A stretch of DNA of 57,737 bases. Origin: Fulvivirga lutimaris (GTDB lineage Bacteria; Bacteroidota; Bacteroidia; Cytophagales; Cyclobacteriaceae). Shown one piece after another: positions 1 through 6,999 of this stretch; within the stretch, counting starts at the first letter, position 1, and each line of letters starts with the position of its first letter. Under the pieces are notes generated by a model that was given only the letters and a program-made list of their open reading frames with translations, did not search any database and was not told the DNA's origin. A program made the position numbers and the translations under genes. Location of the stretch: assembly GCF_009711525.1 (NCBI RefSeq), contig NZ_SMLV01000430.1:1-57737 (forward strand). The letters run 5' to 3'.

Positions 1-947
1 TTTTCCTGGTAATAGACTTAGGGGTTCTAAATAAGAACGCACACAAAATTTCTACTAAATCTGCTCTTTACCAGTCTATTTTTTGGGTAGTTATATCTAT
101 AGGATTTGGGTACCTTATTTATTGGTATGGAGATGGGGCTGACGCTTCGATTACTTTCTTTACTGCTTATCTCACAGAGTACGCCTTATCAGTTGATAAT
201 ATATTCGTAATTCTTCTAATCTTAAGATACTTTGCTGTTAAGGATGAGTATTACCATAGCATATTGTTTTGGGGGATATTAGGAGCATTAGTTTTCAGAG
301 CAATATTCATTTTCGTAGGTGCTTATTTGATCGGCCAGTTTTATTGGATACTGTACATATTTGGAGTGTTTCTTGTCTATTCAGGAATCAAAATCTTCTT
401 CGAAGATGAAGAAGATGAAATTGATCCGGGTAAGAATCCACTATTAAAATTAGCGCGCAAGTACCTTAAAATCACTAAAAGTGATTTTGGAGGAAGGTTC
501 GTTATATGGAGAAATAAAAAACTCTTATTTACACCACTCTTTTTGGTAATAATCTTAATAGAAACTACAGATTTAATATTTGCTGTTGATTCTATCCCTG
601 CTGCATTTGCCATCACTCAGAATGAGTTTTTGATATACACATCAAACATTTTTGCCATTCTGGGCTTAAGAGCAAAATTCTTTTTGCTAGCCGGTATTAT
701 TGACAAGTTCTACTTGTTGCAAAAAGGACTTTCATTCATCCTGATTTTTATTGGAGCTAAAATGTTACTTGAAATTATCCATGTGGATATTCCTATTAAC
801 ATCAGCTTTTTAGTAATAATAGTAGTGCTGGGCGGCTCAATAGTGATGTCTCTGATTATTCCTCAAAAGGAAGAGAAAGAAGATGAACCAGAAGAGAAAA
901 ACCTAGGTGCTGGAGAACAGGTCAATCCTGAGAAAGAACTCTTGTAA
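1..947 (+). CDS. TerC family integral membrane protein (5' truncated)
   Basis: The reading frame is open from base 3, so the true start lies upstream of the window. It encodes a multi-pass membrane protein of the TerC/Alx family. The signature is the membrane segment ALSVDNIFV (about bases 186-212), and a second acidic membrane motif, TTDLIFAVDSIPAA, follows around 565-603. These paired Asp-containing helices typify the family, which is linked to metal ion (manganese) export and tellurite-type stress. About seven hydrophobic segments are visible. The C-terminus is a charged cytosolic tail rich in Glu and Lys. The 3' end overlaps the convergent TerB-like gene by 26 bases. The family call is firm. 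The transported ion cannot be told from sequence. Confidence 0.93.
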   Translation, partial: FLVIDLGVLNKNAHKISTKSALYQSIFWVVISIGFGYLIYWYGDGADASITFFTAYLTEYALSVDNIFVILLILRYFAVKDEYYHSILFWGILGALVFRAIFIFVGAYLIGQFYWILYIFGVFLVYSGIKIFFEDEEDEIDPGKNPLLKLARKYLKITKSDFGGRFVIWRNKKLLFTPLFLVIILIETTDLIFAVDSIPAAFAITQNEFLIYTSNIFAILGLRAKFFLLAGIIDKFYLLQKGLSFILIFIGAKMLLEIIHVDIPINISFLVIIVVLGGSIVMSLIIPQKEEKEDEPEEKNLGAGEQVNPEKELL

Positions 948-2199
948 TAGTCTCTTTCGGTATAACTTTCAACAAATTCTCATAGCTAAGAAATTCATCT
1001 GGTAGCATCACCACTCTAAAATGTGGTATGGATTGCAGAATGGCTAAAAAACGATTACGAATTAGTTGCTTATCATCTTCAGATAGCTCGGAAGAACTGC
1101 CTTTCTTAATTGTGGCTAAAAGCGTTACATCTTCAGCTACCAGGTTTTCAATTTTATTAATATGGTTGGAACACATTTTTATGAGCCTGCTCATGTACTC
1201 ATCACTTACGGCAGCATAGTCTATTTTACCCTGAAGGCTATCAAGTTGACTCCAATTTTGAAGTAAAAAGCCTTCAACGGCAATCATACTTTCTTCAAGA
1301 TCCTCATCAGAGAAGCCCAGACTTTCTTTAAAGGAAACCAAAAATTTTCTCTCAGCATCTTCTACTTTTTTATCTGACCAAACGGTAAGTATGGCCAGCT
1401 CAAGTAAAAACTTGCGGATAATCCACGGGTCAGATTCCTGCACCGGAATTTCCTGAATACCCATACCATGATCAAAATACTCCTTAGCCACCCTGCGCTT
1501 TTCAGCAGGCAATGTGGTGGTGGTGAGAAAATGCTCAAACAATGTTCTTTCCTCTTCCTCAACTTTTGAATTGGCATGTGCCGAGGCCGCTATTACTTTA
1601 ACAGAGGTAAAACTCATTTCTTCTTTTTCGCTCTTAAAGAATTCTAGCAGAATATCATCTGGGTGCGTATGGCTCCATTGACCGAAAATATAGATATCAA
1701 GAAAGAGTTGGTTTCTGCTAAAGAAGTTTTGCCAGAAGTTATTCCTTTTAGATGTTATCTGTGAGATTCTCTTCTCTAATATTTGCTCGGTTAGCTCGTT
1801 GATATCTTTCTTTTTACCAAGCCAGGTTGTAGAAGAGATGCTAAGTTCTGGATAAACACCTTTATAGAAGTTATTGATGTTGGTAAGCGTTTTACTGATA
1901 TGGTTATCAAAATCTTCTTCAGTTTCAATTTTTTCACCGGAGTAAAGTGCGGCTATATTGAGAAAGCTATCAGCCATTAAAACTTTAATGCCTTCATCCT
2001 CCGTCCAGGAATTTTCATTTTCAATACCAAAGGCGTTTACAGGGTGCCCGTACATGATACCTGTTGGCTGAATAATGCCATAAAAGGACTGATCTGGGTG
2101 CTTTCCTAACTTAGATTGGTTGAATTCTTTGGTTTTAAGAAATGCCGATTTTCGATACTTGATAAAGTCAGTAAGCCAACCTGATTTTGACGGATTCAT
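922..2199 (-). CDS. TerB-like helical protein
   Basis: This 425-residue protein is soluble, acidic, and has no signal peptide or membrane segment. Two regions look like TerB-type helical units: residues about 195-245 (helix with SVKVIAASAHANSKVEEEE) and 262-320 (helix with LAILTVWSDKKVEDAERKF). Both have the TerB pattern of a hydrophobic helix, a short turn containing Asp or Ser plus Lys, then a helix beginning with paired acidic residues. TerB-like domains are thought to bind metal or act as scaffolds in stress systems. The first 190 residues match nothing I recognise. The gene is convergent with, and overlaps, the TerC gene, which supports a link, although it is transcribed separately. The family call rests on motif pattern only. 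Confidence 0.6.
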   Translation of the reverse strand: MNPSKSGWLTDFIKYRKSAFLKTKEFNQSKLGKHPDQSFYGIIQPTGIMYGHPVNAFGIENENSWTEDEGIKVLMADSFLNIAALYSGEKIETEEDFDNHISKTLTNINNFYKGVYPELSISSTTWLGKKKDINELTEQILEKRISQITSKRNNFWQNFFSRNQLFLDIYIFGQWSHTHPDDILLEFFKSEKEEMSFTSVKVIAASAHANSKVEEEERTLFEHFLTTTTLPAEKRRVAKEYFDHGMGIQEIPVQESDPWIIRKFLLELAILTVWSDKKVEDAERKFLVSFKESLGFSDEDLEESMIAVEGFLLQNWSQLDSLQGKIDYAAVSDEYMSRLIKMCSNHINKIENLVAEDVTLLATIKKGSSSELSEDDKQLIRNRFLAILQSIPHFRVVMLPDEFLSYENLLKVIPKETITRVLSQD

Positions 2200-2238
2200 T
2201 GTGAAAATTTACAATAAAAAGTTAACAATAAGAAAACC

Positions 2239-3144
2239 TTATTTTGGTATTGGCACTCCTTCGGTATGAGCTATTGACTGATACAGTTCAGATATTTTTT
2301 TAGTTACGGCACCTGTAGATTCTCCAATTTTTCTTCCATCTATCTGTAATACAGGGGTTATCTCTCCCATGGTGCCAGTTACAAATACCTCATCGGCAGT
2401 GTACATTTCAGAGATAGAAATCCTTTTTTCTTTTATTGGGATATTATTTTTCTCGCAGAGCTTGATGACATTGGCTCTGGTTATTCCAGGAAGGCAGCTG
2501 TCCGCAAAGGGAGTTTTTACTGCTCCTTTGCTTATAAAAAAGATATTAGTGGCATTTGTTTCTGAAACAAACCCATCAACATCCAGCATAACTGCATCTT
2601 CTACACCAGCAAGATTGGCCTCTATCTTTGCTAAAATGTTATTAATAAGATTATTATGATGAATTTTTGAATCAACACACTGCGGAGGATTTCTTCTAAT
2701 AGAAGAGGTAATCAAACTGATACCATTATTATCGTAAACAGGTTTTTTCCACTCAGCTAGAACAATTAGAGTCGGACCATATTGATTAAAATGAGGACTC
2801 ATACCCGAGGTCACTTTTTTACCTCTGGTTAGTGTTAGTCTAATATGCGACTCGTCATACATACCGTTGGCTTTAAGGGTTTTCATTACCTCAGCCTTGA
2901 TTTCTTCCTTACTGGGAATCTGCGCAAAGGCCATGGCTTTTGCGGAGTTTACCATCCTATCCAGATGCTCATCAAGCATGAAAACTTTGCCATCATAAAT
3001 TCTCAGTCCTTCCCAAACGGCATCACCACCCTGCACGGCACTGTCAAAAACAGAGATTTTGGCTTCTTCGCGTGGTAATAGCTCGCCATTAATATTTATA
3101 AGTATGTTTTCGTTTCTCGAGTCTGGCAATTTTATCATGTTCAA
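2239..3144 (-). CDS. Aminotransferase class IV (branched-chain / D-amino acid type)
   Basis: This 301-residue fold-type IV PLP enzyme belongs to the IlvE / D-amino-acid aminotransferase / aminodeoxychorismate lyase group. The predicted PLP lysine is K160 in CVDSKIHHNNLINN, and SETNATNIF at about 193-201 carries the conserved Glu that contacts the pyridine nitrogen. The N-terminus has the usual DSAVQGGDAVWEGLRIYDG block (35-53), and the phosphate-binding region GITRANV is present. The start codon overlaps the stop of the sulfotransferase gene by 4 bases, so the two are translationally coupled. Branched-chain aminotransferase is the simplest reading, but substrate specificity in this family cannot be assigned from sequence, and the odd partner argues for caution. 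Confidence 0.88.
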   Translation of the reverse strand: MNMIKLPDSRNENILININGELLPREEAKISVFDSAVQGGDAVWEGLRIYDGKVFMLDEHLDRMVNSAKAMAFAQIPSKEEIKAEVMKTLKANGMYDESHIRLTLTRGKKVTSGMSPHFNQYGPTLIVLAEWKKPVYDNNGISLITSSIRRNPPQCVDSKIHHNNLINNILAKIEANLAGVEDAVMLDVDGFVSETNATNIFFISKGAVKTPFADSCLPGITRANVIKLCEKNNIPIKEKRISISEMYTADEVFVTGTMGEITPVLQIDGRKIGESTGAVTKKISELYQSIAHTEGVPIPK

Positions 3145-3860
3145 TTAAGTTTTATAGCGTTGTCATATAAGTATTCATAATGAGGGATACACTCTTCGAG
3201 TAGTGGCATTACATGAGGGGGTACAGTTGCCTTTTTCTTGGTGTAAGGTTCAAAACCTGTTGACTTGTGTACATTTTGATACCAATGTTTGGCCCAAACA
3301 CCATCCTCTTTCCGTGGCTTAGCCTCCCACTCAAGCATATGGGCCTCAAATTTAATTTTAAGTATGGTGCATAACTTCTTTAGTGTATTCTCCGGGTTTA
3401 AAAGCAGTTGACGAGAGTCTATCACAGCCGGAGTTCTTCCTTGGCTTTGTAGTTTTTTCAAAAGATCTACCTGCATTTTCAAACCCGTGTCTCTCATAAT
3501 TGGGTTAGGAATCTGGTTCACTAATGAAGGCAGCATTTCCCTGGGATCCCTGATGAGAAACACATTGTCATAATCCAGCAGCATCTCGTCATTTAGCCCG
3601 ATCCAGTGATGCGCCATATTTTTTAAGAATAATATTGGTGTTGTTTTAGCCTGCTTGTTTAGCTGATGAATTACCTTGAGCCCATCAGTTTCCATATTAT
3701 TGATGACCTCCTGCTTTCCGGGGTGGTCAGCATCTGTCTTAGTTAGATAATGACCATATAGCGGTTCATCAACCACATAAGTATCAGAGCGCTGAGCAAA
3801 AGAATACATCAGGGCGGTTGAAACATTTCGCGGCCCTGACCAAAGCGAGATTATTTTCAT
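3141..3860 (-). CDS. Sulfotransferase-like protein
   Basis: This 239-residue protein has the P-loop-like PAPS-binding start of sulfotransferases, MKIISLWSGPRNVSTALMYS, where SGPRNVST forms the 5'-phosphosulfate loop. A second typical block, VFLIRDPREMLPSL (about 126-139), corresponds to the 3'-phosphate-binding RDPR region. No signal peptide is seen, so it should be cytosolic. It is the first gene of a two-gene operon with the class IV aminotransferase, overlapping it by 4 bases. I recall related two-domain or paired proteins in some marine eukaryotes annotated as branched-chain aminotransferase-like, so the pairing may be functional. The acceptor molecule is unknown. It could also be a nucleotide-binding relative without sulfotransfer activity. 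Confidence 0.8.
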   Translation of the reverse strand: MKIISLWSGPRNVSTALMYSFAQRSDTYVVDEPLYGHYLTKTDADHPGKQEVINNMETDGLKVIHQLNKQAKTTPILFLKNMAHHWIGLNDEMLLDYDNVFLIRDPREMLPSLVNQIPNPIMRDTGLKMQVDLLKKLQSQGRTPAVIDSRQLLLNPENTLKKLCTILKIKFEAHMLEWEAKPRKEDGVWAKHWYQNVHKSTGFEPYTKKKATVPPHVMPLLEECIPHYEYLYDNAIKLN

Positions 3861-3918
3861 TGGGGTGTAAGCTATTAAAATTGGAGAGTAAATACAATAT
3901 GAATATCTTCAAGTTGCA

Positions 3919-4926
3919 ATGCCCAGAAGTTTACAAAGATTAATTTTTGCTACAGCCCTATTTATCATCAGTATGTCACTGGGTGCTGTGGGTTATATTA
4001 TAATTGAAGGCTTTGCACCTCTTGATGCCATCTATATGGCTGTTATAACATTTGCCACAGTTGGTTATAATGAAGTAAACACCCTTTCTAGCGATGGAAA
4101 GATATTTACCATCATTTTTATCATGGTAAATCTGGGCATCTTTGCTTATACAGTGTCGGTATTGTCTTCCTTCTTTTTTGAAGGGGAATTGAGGAGGGTC
4201 TTTAAAAATATAATAACTTCAAGAGACGTGAAAAAATTGAAAAACCATGTAATAGTCTGCGGTTTTGGGCGAAACGGCATTAAGGTTTGCGAAGAGCTGA
4301 GAAACGACAATATTGAGTTTATTGTCATTGAATCTAATACTGAAATCATCAACGCATTTCCTGAAGAGAAGAATTATTTTTTCATCAATGGTAATGCTAC
4401 GCTTGATGAAGTTTTGTTGGAAGCGGGTATTAAAGAGGCAAGCACTATAATTTGTAGCCTCCCACTTGATGCAGACAATGTTTTTATCACACTTACTGCT
4501 CGTGAACTGAATAGGAAAATAAAGATTATCAGTAAGGCTAACGAGCCCACTTCGGAGAAAAAGCTGTATCGGGCAGGAGCAACTTATGTAGTAATGCCAG
4601 ATAGGTTGGGTGGTATTCATATGGCCAATTTGATTACGAAACCATATGTTATAGAATTCCTCGAACTATTGAATGGTGTTGGTGATAGCAAACTGGTATT
4701 AGAGGAAGTGAGCCATGATAAACTCAAAGCTGAATATCAGAACAAATCACTACGCGAGCTTGATGTGCGCAATAAGACCGGAGCCACTATCATTGCTTTT
4801 AAAGATGAAGTAGAGGGTTTTATCTTTAATCCACACTCAGAAAAGGCAGTGCAGGAAGGCGATGTTTTGATTGTATTAGGTAATACCAAAAACATCGCTC
4901 AGTTTAAGCAGGTTTTTGTGGTTTGA
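3919..4926 (+). CDS. Potassium channel with RCK (TrkA-N / TrkA-C) domains
   Basis: This 335-residue MthK-like channel subunit has two membrane helices (about residues 8-30 and 62-88) flanking a pore loop with filter TFATVGYNE (44-52). An RCK N-terminal Rossmann domain with GFGRNG (115-120) and a following acidic strand end, VIESN, would bind NAD or another regulatory ligand. A C-terminal TrkA-C domain occupies about 255-335. Four subunits would form the pore and eight RCK domains the gating ring in the inner membrane. The filter has Asn-Glu after GY in place of the usual Gly-Asp, which may alter conductance. The gene diverges from the sulfotransferase operon with a 58-base gap and appears monocistronic. 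Confidence 0.93.
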   Translation: MPRSLQRLIFATALFIISMSLGAVGYIIIEGFAPLDAIYMAVITFATVGYNEVNTLSSDGKIFTIIFIMVNLGIFAYTVSVLSSFFFEGELRRVFKNIITSRDVKKLKNHVIVCGFGRNGIKVCEELRNDNIEFIVIESNTEIINAFPEEKNYFFINGNATLDEVLLEAGIKEASTIICSLPLDADNVFITLTARELNRKIKIISKANEPTSEKKLYRAGATYVVMPDRLGGIHMANLITKPYVIEFLELLNGVGDSKLVLEEVSHDKLKAEYQNKSLRELDVRNKTGATIIAFKDEVEGFIFNPHSEKAVQEGDVLIVLGNTKNIAQFKQVFVV

Positions 4927-4940
4927 GTTCATTAATATAC

Positions 4941-4956
4941 ATACGCTGGCGCGTAT
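4941..4956. other. Short hairpin downstream of the potassium channel gene
   Basis: ATACGC and GCGTAT are separated by TGGC, giving a 6-base stem with a 4-base loop 14 bases after the channel stop codon. No T-run follows, so it is a poor intrinsic terminator. It may still slow transcription or be chance. Confidence 0.3.
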
Positions 4957-4995
4957 CTGTGATGCGTGACTTTATTCTAATTGCACACGTTAAAA

Positions 4996-5007
4996 ACTAG
5001 CGCTAGT
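4996..5007. promoter_or_regulatory. Perfect 12-base palindrome upstream of small gene
   Basis: ACTAGCGCTAGT is a perfect palindrome ending 22 bases before the ATG of the small gene at 5030. It would suit a dimeric DNA-binding protein, possibly autoregulation by the adjacent winged-helix-like product. This is inference from position alone. Confidence 0.35.
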
Positions 5008-5029
5008 GGAGTTATCGGATCTAAATTTT

Positions 5030-5269
5030 ATGAAAGAAAAAGTTACCAATGATATCATCAAAAGATGTTTATTATTTATTCATGAGCAAGGTGGAGAAGT
5101 TTCTCGATACTCATTTGATAGGTTCATTACCAAGAATATTAGAATAAATGAAAGCTTCAATCTTATACCAATGAAGTTAGACGAGGAAGGGCTGATCTCT
5201 ATAACTAGGCAAGGACAGGAAATCAGAATTATACTTACATCAGCCGGAGCCAATAGACTTTTAGATTGA
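5030..5269 (+). CDS. Small hypothetical protein, possibly winged-helix
   Basis: I do not recognise this 79-residue protein. An upstream in-frame GTG at 5006 lies inside a perfect palindrome, so I prefer the ATG at 5030. The sequence reads as three helices followed by a pair of strands: KDIIKRC-type first helix, a middle helix near YSFDRFITKN, then EEGLISITRQGQEIRIILT, which resembles the beta-hairpin wing of a winged-helix fold. It ends with a short helix SAGANRLLD. There is no membrane segment. It stands alone between the potassium channel and the convergent purE. A DNA-binding role is a guess from predicted shape. Confidence 0.55.
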   Translation: MKEKVTNDIIKRCLLFIHEQGGEVSRYSFDRFITKNIRINESFNLIPMKLDEEGLISITRQGQEIRIILTSAGANRLLD

Positions 5270-5331
5270 TAAAAGAGGCATAGTAAGAATTATAAGATCA
5301 GCTAAAGGTTGCTTGCACCATAACTTATAAA

Positions 5332-5856
5332 TCACTTAAACCCGATCTGCTTTCCCCGCCAACCTTTGGCTTCTATGTCCTCAGCGGTTTTTAGCACTTT
5401 GTCTTTTAACTGAGTTTTATAGGTCTCCAGATTTTTGGCTATTTCCTCATTAAAGGCTCCAATGATTTCAGCAGCAAGGATGCCAGCATTTTTAGCACCA
5501 TCTAGAGCAACGGTTGCTACAGGTATGCCACCCGGCATTTGCAGAATAGAAAGAATAGAATCCCAGCCATCAATAGAATTGCTTGATTTTACAGGCACGC
5601 CAATTACAGGTAAAGTGGTAATAGATGAAACCATACCAGGTAAGTGCGCTGCACCGCCAGCGCCAGCAATAATTACTTTTAAGCCGCGCTCCTTAGCAGA
5701 TTTAGCATAATCATACATGCGCTCAGGCGTTCTGTGCGCAGAAACTACCGTAAGCTCATATTCCACTTTAAGCTCTTCTAAAATTTCAGCAGCATCTTTC
5801 ATTACTCTTAAGTCAGAGTCGCTGCCCATGATTATACCTACTAGTGGCTTACTCAT
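5332..5856 (-). CDS. purE: 5-(carboxyamino)imidazole ribonucleotide mutase
   Basis: PurE (174 residues, normal class I length) converts N5-CAIR to CAIR in de novo purine synthesis. The substrate-binding loop [10 protein letters not shown] (10-19) and the catalytic motif SAHRTPERM (about 40-48), including the catalytic His, are intact. The glycine-rich strand [14 protein letters not shown] is also present. The start codon lies 3 bases after the purK stop. This is the final gene of a four-gene minus-strand operon, so purK and PurE products would be made in step. The short labile intermediate made by PurK is passed directly to PurE. Confidence 0.97.
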   Translation of the reverse strand: MSKPLVGIIMGSDSDLRVMKDAAEILEELKVEYELTVVSAHRTPERMYDYAKSAKERGLKVIIAGAGGAAHLPGMVSSITTLPVIGVPVKSSNSIDGWDSILSILQMPGGIPVATVALDGAKNAGILAAEIIGAFNEEIAKNLETYKTQLKDKVLKTAEDIEAKGWRGKQIGFK

Positions 5857-5859
5857 AAT

Positions 5860-6999
5860 CTATGCTTTTACTTTCAATGTATTTTTTACCAGATCAACAG
5901 CCTTTTTGAGAGCTGCTGTATCCTTATTTCTTATAGTAACATGCCCCATTTTTCTAAAGGGCTTGGTAGTCAATTTTCCATATAAATGGACATGCACCCC
6001 TTTTTCTGCCATTACCTTTTCAAGGCCTTCATATTTGGCAATGCCGGTAAAACCCTCTTCACCCAATAGGTTAACCATTGCTGAAGGTAGCAGAATATCT
6101 GTGTTGCCCAAAGGCAAATTGAAAATAGCTCTTAAATGTTGTTCGTACTGAGAAGTAAAGTTAGCTTCTATCGTTTGATGGCCACTATTGTGAGGGCGAG
6201 GGGCAATTTCATTGACCAGCACTTTTCCATCTTTAGTTACAAACATTTCTACCGCTAAAAGGCCAACCATTCCCAATCGGTTGATCACTGTCTTAGCTAT
6301 CTCTTGAGCATCAGATTCTATATCAGCACTGATATCTGCTGGCGAAAACAAATACTCTACCATATTGGCTTCCGGATGAAAAACCATTTCTACCGCAGGA
6401 AAAGTTGTCACATCACCGTTCTCATTTCGGGCAACAATAACAGCTATCTCTTTTTCAAAATCTATCAGTTTCTCCAGTAAACTTGGTGCTTCAAAGGCCT
6501 TATCAAGATCGGCTTCAGTTCTAAGAATTTGAACACCACGGCCATCATAGCCTTCTTTTCCCAGCTTGTTAACCGCTGGCAGAAAGTTTTTATGGGTGAT
6601 TACAGTTTCCTTATTATCGGTCAGGATAAATTCTGCGGTAGGTATATTATTATCTTGATAATACTGCTTTTGGATACGCTTGTCTTTTATCAGCTCGACA
6701 ACCTCAGGTTGTGGATAAACTTTTACACCTTCTTTGGCCAATTGCTTCAGGGCATCCGTGTTTACATTTTCAATTTCAATGCTGATGAGATCGCAACCCT
6801 TACCAAAGTTGTAAACAGTATCATAATCGGTGAGCTTGCCAACAACAAATTCTGAAACTATACTTTTACAAGGAGCATTGGCGTCAGGGTCAAGGATTTT
6901 GATATCGATATTAAAATCCAGTGCCGACTGCACGAGCATTCTGCCCAATTGTCCACCGCCTAATATTCCTAGTTTTTGTTCCTGTATTCCTTTGGTCAT
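5860..6999 (-). CDS. purK: 5-(carboxyamino)imidazole ribonucleotide synthase
   Basis: PurK (379 residues) is an ATP-grasp ligase that carboxylates AIR with bicarbonate and ATP to form N5-CAIR, the substrate of PurE encoded immediately downstream. The N-terminal pre-ATP-grasp motif GILGGGQLGRMLVQSA (11-26) is clear. The ATP-grasp core includes KLGKEGYDGRGVQIL and the metal-binding stretch EIAPRPHNSGH. Its start overlaps by 4 bases the end of the upstream HEAT/cyclophilin gene, so translation is probably coupled to it. That is an unusual partner for a purine gene. Confidence 0.97.
   Translation of the reverse strand: MTKGIQEQKLGILGGGQLGRMLVQSALDFNIDIKILDPDANAPCKSIVSEFVVGKLTDYDTVYNFGKGCDLISIEIENVNTDALKQLAKEGVKVYPQPEVVELIKDKRIQKQYYQDNNIPTAEFILTDNKETVITHKNFLPAVNKLGKEGYDGRGVQILRTEADLDKAFEAPSLLEKLIDFEKEIAVIVARNENGDVTTFPAVEMVFHPEANMVEYLFSPADISADIESDAQEIAKTVINRLGMVGLLAVEMFVTKDGKVLVNEIAPRPHNSGHQTIEANFTSQYEQHLRAIFNLPLGNTDILLPSAMVNLLGEEGFTGIAKYEGLEKVMAEKGVHVHLYGKLTTKPFRKMGHVTIRNKDTAALKKAVDLVKNTLKVKA

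Noticed and set aside
5006-5269. GTG start at 5006 for the small protein
   Set aside because: The codon lies within a perfect palindrome; the ATG at 5030 gives a better start.
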